From contig NZ_RKQF01000001.1 of assembly GCF_003814875.1 (NCBI RefSeq), forward strand, positions 186,001-250,000: 64,000 bases of DNA, in the 5' to 3' direction. Below are positions 44,240 through 57,314 of this stretch, one piece after another. The position numbers were made by a program, and so were the translations under genes. The number at the start of each line of letters is the position of its first letter. The stretch's first letter is position 1. The stretch is from Streptomyces sp. Ag109_O5-1 (GTDB taxonomy: Bacteria > Actinomycetota > Actinomycetes > Streptomycetales > Streptomycetaceae). Below the pieces are notes generated by a model. That model ran no database searches. It had not been told where the DNA came from and was given only the letters and a program-made list of their open reading frames with translations.

Positions 44240-44640
44240 TCGGCCCTGTCGGTCCCCTGTCGACCCGCGGGCGTGGAAGTCGGCGATCCGCTCCCACATC
44301 GCGACCGGGTTGGCGTACATCGGCCAGCGCCCGCTGTGCGGGATCAAGGCCAACTCGACACCCTGCTCGGCGAGTTCGGGCAGGTAGGACAGGTGCGCCT
44401 TCTCGACGCCGTACATGACATCCGCGGGAAGGGCAGCGCGAGAAACTTGTTCATCAGGTCGCCGTAGTCGGACAGGTCGACCATCGACTCGAAAATGCCG
44501 CGATGGGCCGCGACCTGGGTCATGATGCCGCCCCAGACGGTGACGTCGGTACGGCCGCCCTTGGCGCCGACCACGACCGCGCCGGGCGGGACGTCGCCGA
44601 GGAGGTCGCCGACTGTGCCGCCCGCACTTCGGCCGGGCCG
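44240..44640 (-). pseudogene. Chimeric debris: RraA-like piece joined to an alpha/beta-hydrolase C-terminus
   Basis: From the right, minus strand: GDLLGDVPPGAVVVVGAKGG then RTDVTVWGGIMTQVAAHRGI looks like an RraA-family segment. It passes into FESMVDLSDYGDLMNKFL, and after a frameshift near 44430 ALPADVMYGVEKAHLSYLPE then LAEQGVELALIPHSGRWPMY and ANPVAMWERIADFHARG, an alpha/beta-hydrolase C-terminus with the catalytic-His region (IPHSG). No start codon or ribosome site. The hydrolase part is firm; the RraA reading is weaker. Confidence 0.55.
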
Positions 44641-45145
44641 CCGAGCAGCTGCGGATGTCCCAGCCGCCGCCTGAGCCAGGCGATCCTCCAGCTGGAGCGG
44701 CAGCTCGGGGCACGGCTCTTCGACCGGACCGGGCGGAATGTCACCCTCACGGAGACCGGGCGGGCGTTCGCGGTGGAGTGCCGGAAGCTGGTCGGGCGGG
44801 AGCGGGCGGCCGGTGGAGCGGGCCCGGTTCGCCGACGAGCCGTGGGTGGGGCTCAGCCGGGACGCGTCGCCCGACTGTCACGACCAGCTGACGGCCACCT
44901 GCCGCCGGGCCCGGTTCACCCCCGGCGTTCGCCGTCTGGCCAACTCGATCATGACCCAACTGGCCATGGTGGACTGCGGTTTCGGGGTCGCCCTCGTGCC
45001 CGAGGTGACCGTGCGCTCGGCCGGTCCTTCGACCGTCAGCCGGCCGTTCACGGACCACGCCGACATCGTCGAGCTCTCGCTGGTGTGCCGGAGCGGTGCG
45101 CAGGAGCCGCTGGTGGAGGAGTTCCTGCGCACCGCGTCCGAATAG
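44620..45145 (+). pseudogene. LysR-family regulator, internally deleted and frameshifted
   Basis: Three pieces of one LysR protein are in order: FGRAAEQLRMSQPP (helix-turn-helix start), a one-base slip, LSQAILQLERQLGARLFDRT then GRNVTLTETGRAFAVECRKL, then a jump at about 44812 directly to RFADEPWVGLSRDASPDCHD and MTQLAMVDCGFGVALVPEVT of the effector domain, ending SE-stop at 45145. Roughly 100 residues of the first effector lobe are missing, and the extreme N-terminus is absent. Confidence 0.75.
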
Positions 45146-45151
45146 GCGCGG

Positions 45152-47536
<2,385 letters not shown>

Positions 47537-47701
47537 GCTCAAAACCCACTCCATCTGCTGCGCGAGGCCTCCGTCGATGGCGGCCACGCTAGCCGGGGAG
47601 CGACGCGAACGCTTCTCCATTCCTGACGGGGTCGTGTGCGGGCACGACGTGCCCGCCCGTCCGGGGGTGGTTAGGCTGGCACTGCCGGGAAAGGCGGTGC
47701 C

Positions 47702-48106
47702 ATGGATGCCGAGTCGGGGATCAGGGCCGCGATCGAGGAGCATTGGCGGGCGTCGGAACGCGGGGACATCGCCGCCGAGCATGCCGTCTACGCCGCCGAC
47801 GCGATCCTGGACTACCCGCAGTCGGGCGAGCGTTTCCGTGGCCGCGAGACGATCGCGGCACAACGCGGCGGGCACCCGGCCGACCGGCACTTCACCGTGC
47901 TGCGCATCACCGGCCACGCACAGGTCTGGGTGAGCGAGTGCGTCATCACGTACGACGGAGTGCCGTCGTACTCGGTGAGCGTCATGGAGTTCGCCGGTCG
48001 GCAGGTGGTGCACGAGACGCAGTACTTCGCCGGCCCCTTCGGAGCGCCCGCGTGGCGGGCCGCGCTCGCGGAGCCGATGCCGGGGCGGACCGTCGAAGAG
48101 GCCTGA
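47702..48106 (+). CDS. SnoaL/NTF2-like protein 1
   Basis: A 134-residue cone-shaped alpha+beta barrel protein: IRAAIEEHWRASERGDIAAE, LDYPQSGERFRGRETIAAQR, HETQYFAGPFGAPAWRA. NTF2-like folds bind small hydrophobic ligands; the FRGRE motif and W-R ending are common to nuclear-transport-factor-2-like proteins of Streptomyces. GGAAAGG precedes the ATG. It is followed 103 bp later by another SnoaL-like gene. Confidence 0.8.
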   Translation: MDAESGIRAAIEEHWRASERGDIAAEHAVYAADAILDYPQSGERFRGRETIAAQRGGHPADRHFTVLRITGHAQVWVSECVITYDGVPSYSVSVMEFAGRQVVHETQYFAGPFGAPAWRAALAEPMPGRTVEEA

Positions 48107-48115
48107 CCTGCTGGG

Positions 48116-48141
48116 TACCGACGACCGATGTACGGTCGGTG
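48116..48141. promoter_or_regulatory. Possible operator upstream of the second SnoaL-like gene
   Basis: ACCGAC at 48117-48122 and GTCGGT at 48135-48140 are inverted copies around GACCGATGTACG. This is the sort of ACCGAC...GTCGGT site seen for TetR repressors. Short arms, so tentative. Confidence 0.35.
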
Positions 48142-48208
48142 TAAGGCGTAGGTGCGGGCCTCCCAGCCGACATACGGGCCGGCGCCCCGCGCACGCCCGG
48201 GAGTGCCC

Positions 48209-48625
48209 ATGGCGCAGCAAGCGAACATCGCCGCACAGACCGCTTTCGGTGACGCCGTCGTAACCGGGAACCTCGACGCGCTGGACGACATCATCGCGCC
48301 CGATTCCGTCGATCACGACCCCGCCCCGGGGCAGGCCCCCGGGCCCGCCGGGTACAAGGCCATGTTCAACGATCTTCGCGTGGCCTTCCCCGACCTGCAG
48401 GTCGAGGTGGAGCATCTGCTGGCGACCGACGACGAGTTGGCCTTCGCCTACCGGATCAGTGGGACGCATCTGGGGCCGCTGATGGGGCGGCCTGCGACCG
48501 GCCGGAAGGTGCGCTACCGGGGCATGCAGATCAGCCGCTTCGACAGTGACGGCAAGCTGGTCGAGCGCTGGGGCAGCAGCGACGAACTGGGCATGCTGCG
48601 TCAGCTGGGCCTGGCCGAGGCGTGA
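48209..48625 (+). CDS. SnoaL-like polyketide cyclase/ester-cyclase family protein
   Basis: A 138-residue protein: AFGDAVVTGNLDALDDIIAP, GPAGYKAMFNDLRVAFPDLQ, GRKVRYRGMQISRFDSDGKL then VERWGSSDELGML. This is the SnoaL-like ester-cyclase family, with the conserved D-H-x(n)-FPD and W-x-x-x-D positions. GGGAG lies 6 bases before ATG 48209. Members outside polyketide clusters are usually of unknown substrate. Confidence 0.85.
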   Translation: MAQQANIAAQTAFGDAVVTGNLDALDDIIAPDSVDHDPAPGQAPGPAGYKAMFNDLRVAFPDLQVEVEHLLATDDELAFAYRISGTHLGPLMGRPATGRKVRYRGMQISRFDSDGKLVERWGSSDELGMLRQLGLAEA

Positions 48626-48641
48626 CCCGTCCGGCGCCGGC

Positions 48642-49513
48642 TCAGCCGAACCACCGGGTGAGGGCCGTTTCGAGGGGGCTGCCGTCGGTCGTGGACCAGG
48701 CGACGTAACCGTCGGGCCTGACCAGCAGGGCCTCGGCGCCCGCCACGTCCTCGTCGGTTTTCGCCGCGACGTGCTCGACCCGGTCGGACCGGTGGCCCAC
48801 GGACCGCTGCCTGCCGTCGAGCGAGAGCAGCAGGCCCCGGCCAGAGTGCATCAGCCCGCTCGCCAGGGTCGGGCCGGACTCGGTGGTCAGCTCCAGGTCG
48901 ATCATCCGGGGGCCGACACCGGGGTACTGGGTGTCGAGGCCGGACATCACTCCCGAGAGGTAGCGGTTGGTGTCGGGCAGGCGCAGCAGTTCGGTCGTCA
49001 GGGTCCGGACCGCCGCGACCTCCTCGTCCTGGCCGGGATTCATGAGCACGGCCTGGGCCCGGGTGTGCTCCAGCACCCGTGCAGCGACCGGGTGCCGCTC
49101 GTCGTGGTAGGTGTCCAGCAGGCCGGCCGGTGCCCAGCCGCGTACCTCTGCGGCCAGCTTCCAGCCCAGGTTGACCGCGTCCTGGATGCCCAGGTTCACG
49201 CCCTGGCCGCCGATCGGCGCGTGGATGTGCGCCGCGTCCCCGGCGAAGAACACCCGCCCCTCGCGGTAGCGCTCGACCTGTCGGACGGCGTCACTGAACC
49301 GGGATGCCGCGCACAGCTCGCCCAGTTCGGTCTCGCGGCCGTACACGGCGTGCAGCACCTCGCGCACCTCTTCCGCGGTGACGGGTGCCTCGCGGTCCGG
49401 CCCGTCGCCGGAGAGCCTGCCGAAGATGAGCCGGTACCGGTCGCCGTCGAGGGGGTGCAGGATGCTGAAGTAGCCGCCGGCGGTCCGGGGGTACTGGCTG
49501 AAGTGCCCGCGGG
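48642..49513 (-). pseudogene. FAD-dependent aromatic monooxygenase, 5'-truncated
   Basis: The remaining about 290 codons carry the C-terminal two thirds of a PheA/TfdB-type hydroxylase: the second FAD motif FAGDAAHIHAPIGGQGVNLG then IQDAVNLGWKLA, and the thioredoxin-like tail (GHRSDRVEH; LVRPDGYVAW). The N-terminal FAD-binding GxGxxG region is missing. At about 49513 the frame runs into the antisense of a TetR helix-turn-helix, and the apparent start at 49583 belongs to that antisense sequence. Confidence 0.8.
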
Positions 49514-50049
49514 TCTCGATCACCGAGATCGCGGAGGCGGCAGAGATCTCCCGGCGGACCCTCTTCGCGTACTTCCCCACCAAGGAGGACCTCGTCCTGC
49601 ACCGGTTCGCCGACCACGAGAGCGAAGCGGCCCGTATCGTGCGCGCCCGCGCGGCGGGTCAGCAGCCGCTGGACGCGCTGCGGGAGGCGATGCTGGACGC
49701 GTTGGCGCGACGGGACCCGAACACCGGCCTGAACGACACTCCCGAGATCGTCGCCTTCATGAGGATGGTCTTCGGTACGGAGAGCCTGGCGGCGCGCCTG
49801 ACGCGATACACCGCACGCGGGATCGAGGCGCTGGACGAGGCGTTGCGGGAGACCGGCGTCGATCCGCTGACCGCACACCTGGCGGCGGCCCAGGTGATCG
49901 TCGTGCAGCGGCAGCTGGCCGTCATGAACTACGAGGCGCTGGCGGACGGCGGGTCCGCCGACGACCGCTACCCGGAGGCCGTCCGAGCGGCCCGCCAGGC
50001 GTTCGACCTCCTCGACGGCGGCCTGGGGGTCCAGCTCAAGAACGCTTGA
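49514..50049 (+). pseudogene. TetR-family regulator, 5'-truncated
   Basis: The frame opens without a start at VSITEIAEAAEISRRTLFAY then FPTKEDLVLHRF, which is the second half of the TetR helix-turn-helix, and continues through a normal ligand domain to LLDGGLGVQLKNA-stop. The first 20-40 residues (helix 1, part of helix 2) and promoter are missing. An internal ATG at 49690 cannot restore DNA binding. Such genes usually sit divergent from the monooxygenase they repress, which is what the remaining halves show. Confidence 0.8.
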
Positions 50050-50094
50050 CCACCTTGCGCGAGTGCTTCGCGAAGGCGCCTTGCGGGAGGGGTG

Positions 50095-50230
50095 TCACCG
50101 GCGGTTCCAGCTCCCGTCGTCGGCCAGGGCCTCGCAGTCGTCCGAGCGCGCCGGGGTGATGCCCGACGGGTGCACCTGGTCGAGGGCGGCGTCGGGTACC
50201 CGGCGGTGGCCGCGGAGGTCTGCCGGTATT
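50095..50230 (-). other. Unassigned C-terminal coding debris
   Basis: The minus strand reads VPDAALDQVHPSGITPARSD then DCEALADDGSWNRR and a stop near 50095, with natural composition and no start. It may be the tail of the gene into which the TnpB relic inserted. Family not recognised. Confidence 0.3.
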
Positions 50231-50690
50231 GGCTCGCTCCCCGGGCCGAAGCCCAGGGATTCTGGCCTCCTCGTCCGCTGCTGCGCCGCTACGCGGCGCG
50301 GGGGTCGGGGGAGAATCCGTGGCTTCCCGCTTCGCCGCGCTGCGCCGGAACGGGTCCTGGTCTTACCCGCGCTCCACAGGCTGCGACCGCCCGTCCGGCG
50401 GCCGTTGTCACGTTCTTCGCGGCATTGTGGTCCCGGTCATGGACCGCGCCGCACGCGGAACAGGTCCACTCCCGGATGTGGAGTCCAGCATGCCGATGAA
50501 CTGTGCCCAGCCCGCATCATGCACGCTCTTGGCCAGCCTGGTGCGCGCCAGTCCTGTGACCGCCAGGTCCTCCACTCCGATCGCTTGGTTCTCGCGGATC
50601 AGCTTCGTGGGGAGCTGGTGATGGAACTCTCGGCGTGCGTCCGCCACGTGTGCGTGGGCGACCTTCAGCCGGGCTTTGCCGCGGTTTTCG
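50231..50690 (-). pseudogene. Degraded tnpB (IS605/IS1341-type) with remnant right-end hairpin
   Basis: From the right: ENRGKARLKVAHAHVADARR, EFHHQLPTKLIRENQAIGVE, DLAVTGLARTRLAKSVHDAG (RuvC-II region); then a deletion/frameshift leads to LHIREWTCSACGAVHDRDHN and AAKNV (zinc ribbon and RuvC-III). The N-terminal ~190 residues and the segment between RuvC-II and the zinc ribbon are gone. A hairpin CCCCGGGC-CGAA-GCCCAGGG at 50239-50258 resembles the right end of the intact element at 55.9 kb. Confidence 0.75.
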
Positions 50691-50692
50691 GC

Positions 50693-51028
50693 AAGGCCCT
50701 GCTGGCGGCCCTGCCCGAGGACGAGGTCAGGGGGATCCTGCGACGGGCTGGGACACCGGCCGTGACCTCGCACACCATCGACGACCCGGAGGAACTGGTG
50801 CGCCACCTCAGGGAGATCGCGCGCCGCGGCTACGCGATCGACGACGAGGAGAACGAACTGGCCACCCGGTGCATCGGGGCGACCGTGTACGACTACCGCA
50901 ACACCCCGATCGGCGGCATCAGCATCTCGTCGATGGCCTTCGAACTGGACGAGCAGCGCGTCCGGGTCCTCGCACCGCTCGTCGTCGGCGCGGCCCGTGA
51001 GATCTCCCAGGCCCTCGGCCACCGCTGA
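50693..51028 (+). pseudogene. IclR-family regulator, C-terminal fragment
   Basis: About 111 codons of an IclR effector domain: GKALLAALPEDEVRGILRRA, TIDDPEELVRHLREIARRGY then AIDDEENELATRCIGATVYD and IGGISISSMAFELDEQRVRV. The DNA-binding N-terminus and half the effector domain are missing; the break coincides with the TnpB relic. No start codon precedes it. Confidence 0.7.
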
Positions 51029-51290
51029 CGCCAGGCACGGCAGGGCAGGCCAGGGCACGGCAGAGGTCGGGTACAGCCTGCCCCGCCATGCCCGGCTACG
51101 AAAATTTTGCGTTCTCGCGGGACGCCCATGAACCGGCCCCCACCTGCCCGGAGTCCGCTATGTCGGACCGTGCGGCCGACCGGTAACTGTGAGTTCACCC
51201 GGCCCGTCTTCCTCGGCAGTCTACGCGCGTGGTGTCATGCCCACGCTCACCCACCCCCCACGTGAGCGTCAACTCGACTAGGAGTCACGC
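51029..51290. promoter_or_regulatory. Upstream region of the secreted PLD-like gene
   Basis: 262 bp. AAAATTTT at about 51100-51107 is a conspicuous AT island. GTTCACC at about 51192 matches the core heptamer of Streptomyces PHO boxes, but an adjacent second repeat is poor. AGGAG at 51281-51285 is the ribosome site of the next gene. Confidence 0.4.
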
Positions 51291-52283
51291 ATGCTGTCGA
51301 AGCTTCTCGGTCGCGCGGGAGTCGCCCTCGCGGCCAGTGCGGCCGTGGTCGCCACCGCGGTCCCCGCGAACGCCGCGAGCTACACCGCCTTCGCCTTCTC
51401 GCTCAGCAGCAGCGAGCCCACGATCTACGACTTCATCAACTCGGCCACCAGCTCCCTCGACATGACCATGTACGAGCTGGAGGACACCACGGCCGTCAAC
51501 GACCTCATAGCCCTGGAGAACAAGGGCGTCACCGTGCGGGTCGTCCTGGACCGCCAGCACAAGAGCGCCAACGACTCCGCCTACACCTCCCTCACGAACG
51601 CGGGTGTCGGCGTGGTGTGGTCCTCGTCCAGCTTCGTCTACACGCACCAGAAGACGATCACGGTGGACGCCACCAAGTCGCTTGTCCTGACCGGCAACCT
51701 GACCTCGCAGTACTACTCGACGGGCCGGGACTACGGCGTGTTCACCGACGACACCAGGGACGTCGCCGCGATCGAGAAGGTCTTCAACGCCGACTACGCC
51801 GGCACCTCGGTCACCCCCACCGACGGCGACCACCTGCTCTGGTCCCCCACCGACTCGCGCAGCCGTCTGCTGTCCGTGATCAACGCCGCGACCACGACGC
51901 TCGACGTCGAGGAGCTGGAGTTCAGCGACAGCACGGTGGTCGACGCCATCGCGGCCAGAGCCGAGGCCGGGGTGAAGGTCCGGATGGTCCTGGAGACGCC
52001 GGGCGACTACTCCAGCGAGGTCTCCGAGATCGAGGACGCCGGCGGCACGGTGGTCGGCTACTCCGACTCCAACGGCTTCTACATCCACGCCAAGGCCATG
52101 GTCGCCGACTACGGCCTGTCCACCCAGGAGGTGGAGGCGGGCTCCATGAACATCAGCAGCAACTCGCTGTCCAACAACCGTGAGCTGGGCATCATCCTCA
52201 CCGGCACCGGGGTGGCGCAGTCGGTGGCCACGACCATCGAGACCACGTTCAACAGCGACTACGCGGGTGGTACCGCCGCGTAG
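51291..52283 (+). CDS. Secreted phospholipase D-like protein with two HKD motifs
   Basis: A 330-residue exported protein. Signal peptide MLSKLLGRAGVALAASAAVV... with cleavage near ANA-AS. Two PLD half-domains each carry a full HxKx4D motif: HQKTITVD and HAKAMVAD, followed by LTGNLTS and AGSMNISSNS respectively. This single-chain, short form is closer to the Nuc/endonuclease-like and cardiolipin-synthase-like PLD members than to the larger actinobacterial phospholipases D, so the substrate may be DNA or lipid. AGGAG lies 6 bases before the ATG. Confidence 0.88.
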   Translation: MLSKLLGRAGVALAASAAVVATAVPANAASYTAFAFSLSSSEPTIYDFINSATSSLDMTMYELEDTTAVNDLIALENKGVTVRVVLDRQHKSANDSAYTSLTNAGVGVVWSSSSFVYTHQKTITVDATKSLVLTGNLTSQYYSTGRDYGVFTDDTRDVAAIEKVFNADYAGTSVTPTDGDHLLWSPTDSRSRLLSVINAATTTLDVEELEFSDSTVVDAIAARAEAGVKVRMVLETPGDYSSEVSEIEDAGGTVVGYSDSNGFYIHAKAMVADYGLSTQEVEAGSMNISSNSLSNNRELGIILTGTGVAQSVATTIETTFNSDYAGGTAA

Positions 52284-53113
52284 TGGACTCCCGCCCCTGA
52301 CGGGGACGGCCGGCCGCGACCACGGTGCCTTCGGCCGCAGGGTCCGCGGCCGGCCGCTCCCGCGACACCCCTCGGGAGCCGGCACGGGCGGCCGCAGCGG
52401 CCCGCTGGCCGCGCACCACGGGCCCGAACCCGGCGACATGCCAGTACCGGACCGCCCCCTTTGGCTACCGGGTAGCCGGCAGTCACCCCTGGCCCCCCGG
52501 ACGAGTACCGGAAGTGAGACCGCGCCGGAGTGGCCGGGCACCATCCGCACCGCCCCCGGCCGCCCGCCCGGCCTCCGCCCGACTGCCGACCTGACCCCCG
52601 GCTGCCCGGCCGACCTCCGTCCAACTGCCGGCCCGACCCCCCGGCCTCCGCCCGACCGCCCGGCCTCCGTCCAACTGCCCACCCGGGGCGCCCGCCCGGC
52701 CTCGGCCCGACCGCCCGGACTCCGTCCAACTCCCCACCCAGCCGCCCCGCCAGCGCCCACCGGCCCGCCGGCCCGAGGCCACCTTCCAGCGCGTCGCGGC
52801 CGGGGCCGAGGCCCGGGGCCTGCCGCCCGCCTGACGGCCGCACGCCTTCTGGAACCGACGCCGTGTGGTGACGAGCCTGGTCAGCGCACCGGCGGTGACG
52901 CGATCGCGCCGACGACAGGGGGCAACGATCCCCGCGTCGAGTGTCGCGGTCGAAGCCCGCGGCCGAATCCCGTGATCACCATGTCTCACCTGGCGATCTA
53001 TGCTTCATGGAGCAGGAAGGTCGCCAGACCGTCGAAGGAGAGGGTGCCCGTGTCCGGCGCGACGCTCCCTGTCCGGCATCCACACCGTGTCCGTCTCTCC
53101 CGAGGAAACCCCG
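52284..53113. other. Long GC-rich region without a credible gene (830 bp)
   Basis: Between the PLD-like gene and nadE. Open frames on both strands are Pro/Arg/Gly-biased and not protein-like. The middle part is filled with imperfect repeats (52540-52745). A plus-strand in-frame GTG at 53087 could extend NadE by nine residues. No RNA gene recognised. Confidence 0.5.
52540..52745. repeat. Degenerate direct repeats of about 24-40 bp
   Basis: Units of the type GCCCGGCCTCCG(C/T)CC(G/A)ACTGCC recur at least five times with variable spacing in an otherwise gene-free stretch. Spacers are not uniform and units vary, so this is not a CRISPR array. Confidence 0.6.
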
Positions 53114-55147
<2,034 letters not shown>

Positions 55148-55162
55148 GAGAAGGCGGACCGG

Positions 55163-55948
55163 TCAGGCGGAGGGCTGCCGACAGCCCTCCAGATGGGCGA
55201 CGGCACACGCGGTGGCGGTCCCGATGGCGGTGTTGATCGCGAAGTCGTCCGCGCCGGGCCGGGACCTGGTGAAGACGGCCGCCAGGTACTGCCGGTCGTC
55301 CGGGCAGGTGATGACGCCGATCTCATTGCGCACCACGCCCACGAGGCTCCCGCTCTTGGCGGCCACGCGCGCGGGCGGCCGGAATCCGGTGGCGATCCGG
55401 TGCTTGGTCAACTGCCGTGCCATGACGGCGCGTACCCGGGCGCAGGCGGCGGCCGGGCCCGCCTGTCCGCTCCAGAGCGCGCCGAGCAGCGTGACCATGT
55501 CCCGCGGTGTGGTGCGGGTGTCCTTCTCCGGGTCGAGAGCGCGCGTGGTGGGAAGGGCCTCGTCGACCCGCGCCGATTCGTCCGGCGAGGCGTCGGCGGA
55601 CCAGGAGAGCAGGTCCAGCCAGCCGGTGTGTCCGAGGTCCTGGCCCATCGAGTCCAGCATGTCCATCAGGTCGGACTGGATCACCGTGTCGTGCAACCCG
55701 AGCCGCCGGGCCGTCGCGTTCAGGGCGTCCGTGCCGAGGCGGCGTATCAGGGCGTCCGTGCAGGGGTTGTCGCTGATCGTCAGCATGAGGACGACCATGT
55801 CCCGCCAGGACATGGTCACATCGTCCTCGAACAGGGAGAGGCCGACCGGTCCGGGCGTCCGGTCCGCGCCCCCGAGGGCCACGCGCTCACGAGGATCCAG
55901 GCTCCCGTCGGCGAAGCGCGTCTCCGCCTCCAACGCGACCAGCACCTT
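55163..55948 (-). pseudogene. Class-A beta-lactamase-like serine hydrolase, 3' part (split by the tnpB element)
   Basis: Encodes KVLVALEAETRFADGSLDPR (beginning with the Lys of the SxxK motif), LTISDNPCTDALI (SDN-type motif) and RVAAKSGSLVGVVRNEIGVI (KSG). There is no clear ExxLN omega-loop Glu, so it may be a beta-lactamase-fold hydrolase rather than a true beta-lactamase. The stop codon at 55163 is normal. Joined to 57335-57466 it restores an uninterrupted frame of 305 residues without any duplicated or lost base. Confidence 0.85.
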
Positions 55949-56150
55949 GTTGACTTCTTCCCCCTCCTGAAGGAGGGGGATTCCTACGGCTCGCGCCGTG
56001 GGGTTTTCTGCTTCACAGCCGACTGCCCGCCCGGAGTACTCCGTTGAGGTCTCACACCAGCTCCACAGACAGACGCCGTCAGCCCGACGGCCAGAATGTT
56101 CTTCGCCGCGTTCACGTCCCGGTCGTGGATCGTCCCGCAGTCGCACGTCC
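55929..56150 (-). ncRNA. Predicted omega (reRNA) guide RNA of the tnpB element
   Basis: In IS605/IS1341-type elements the guide RNA overlaps the end of tnpB, runs through the right-end hairpin, and takes its guide from the flanking DNA. Here the scaffold would end at 55949 (right-end sequence GTCAAC on the minus strand) and the guide would be minus-strand 55948-55929, beginning AAGGTGCTGG, which is the beta-lactamase coding sequence. The 5' limit is a guess. Family knowledge plus position, not direct proof. Confidence 0.4.
55960..55979. repeat. Right-end hairpin of the tnpB element
   Basis: Perfect 8-bp stem with a TGAA (minus: TTCA) loop, 11 bases inside the element's right end and just beyond the tnpB stop codon. 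Confidence 0.85.
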
Positions 56151-57177
56151 ACTCACGGACGTGCAGCGGCATCTTGTCCTGCAAGGTGCCGCAGACGGAG
56201 CACAGCTTGGAGGACGGGAACCATCGGTCGATCGCGATCACTTCGCGGCCGTACCACTGAGCCTTGTACTCCAGCATGCTCCGGAAATCCGACCAGGCCG
56301 CGTCGCTGATGGCGCGGGCCAGGCTGCCGTTCTTCACCATGTTCCGAACGGCGAGGTCCTCGATCACGATCGTTTGGTTTTCACGAACGAGACGAGTGGT
56401 GAGTTTGTGCAGGTGGTCGCGCCTGCGGTCGGTGATGCGGGCGTAGACCCTGGCCACCGTCCGGCGCGCCTTGGCCCGGTTCGCTCCGTCACCCCTGGCC
56501 TTGCGGGCAAGCCGGCGCTGCGCCTTGGCAAGGCGGGCTCGGTCGCGCCGCTCGTGCCGGGGGTTGGAGACCTTCTCCCCGGTGGAGAGGGTCAGCAGGT
56601 GGCCGAGGCCGACGTCGACACCGACGGCCGCGTCTGCGGGTGCAAGCGGCTGGACGGACGGGTCCTCACACAGCAGGGACACGTACCAGCGTCCGGCCGC
56701 GTCCTGCGACACCGTCACGGTGGACGGCGACGCCCCCTCGGGCAGTGGACGGGACCACACGATGTCGAGCGGCTCCGCCGTCTTCGCCAGGGTCAGCCTG
56801 CCGTCCCGGAACCGGAACGCGCTGGTGGTGTACTCCGCCGACTTCCGCGACTTCTTCCGCGACTTGAAACGCGGGTACTTCGCCCGCTTGCCGAAGAAGT
56901 TCGCGAACGCCGTCTGGAGGTGCCGCAGGGCCTGCTGGAGCGGGACGGCGGAGACCTCGTTGAGGTACGCGAGTTCCTCGGTCTTCTTCCAGGCCGTCAG
57001 CATCGCCGACGTCTGGTTGTAGTTCACCCGCTCCTGCCTCGTCCACGCTTCCGTGCGCGCCGCAAGGGCCAGGTTGTAGACCTTCCGCACACATCCGAAC
57101 GTGCGCGACAGCTCGGCTGCCTGCGCGTCAGTCGGATAGAAGCGGTACTTGAACGCCCGCTTCACGTGAGTGGTCAT
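55984..57177 (-). CDS. tnpB: TnpB RNA-guided nuclease (OrfB_IS605)
   Basis: In this 397-residue protein the RuvC catalytic residues are all present: Asp188 (GVDVGLGH), Glu273 (VIEDLAV) and Asp in HDRDVNAAKN (352/354). The zinc ribbon is CSVC (326-329) with CDC (345-347), a one-residue-shorter second pair also seen in other copies. The N-terminal helical region (KYRFYPTDAQAAELSRTFG) is complete. The minus strand has TGATAAT about 20 bases before ATG 57177 as a promoter candidate. Probably active: it would cut DNA bearing the element's target motif plus guide match, and so disfavour loss of the element. Confidence 0.93.
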   Translation of the reverse strand: MTTHVKRAFKYRFYPTDAQAAELSRTFGCVRKVYNLALAARTEAWTRQERVNYNQTSAMLTAWKKTEELAYLNEVSAVPLQQALRHLQTAFANFFGKRAKYPRFKSRKKSRKSAEYTTSAFRFRDGRLTLAKTAEPLDIVWSRPLPEGASPSTVTVSQDAAGRWYVSLLCEDPSVQPLAPADAAVGVDVGLGHLLTLSTGEKVSNPRHERRDRARLAKAQRRLARKARGDGANRAKARRTVARVYARITDRRRDHLHKLTTRLVRENQTIVIEDLAVRNMVKNGSLARAISDAAWSDFRSMLEYKAQWYGREVIAIDRWFPSSKLCSVCGTLQDKMPLHVREWTCDCGTIHDRDVNAAKNILAVGLTASVCGAGVRPQRSTPGGQSAVKQKTPRREP

Positions 57178-57294
57178 GGCTCACAAATTATCACGTCAGC
57201 TTGTGACCATCTGCCGGTTCGTGGGAACGGACGCCGGTCCGCCCTGGCGGCGAACCGGCTTTCTCTGCCCTGCTCCGCAGGAGCTTCGTTTCCT

Positions 57295-57314
57295 CCCCGG
57301 CCTGAAGGCCGGGG
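57295..57314. repeat. Left-end hairpin of the tnpB element
   Basis: Perfect 8-bp stem with the same loop as the right end, 20 bases inside the left boundary at 57334. Confidence 0.85.

Noticed and set aside
52540..52745. Repeat cluster as a CRISPR array
   Set aside because: Units vary in sequence and spacing, there are no uniform spacers, and no cas gene is in the window.
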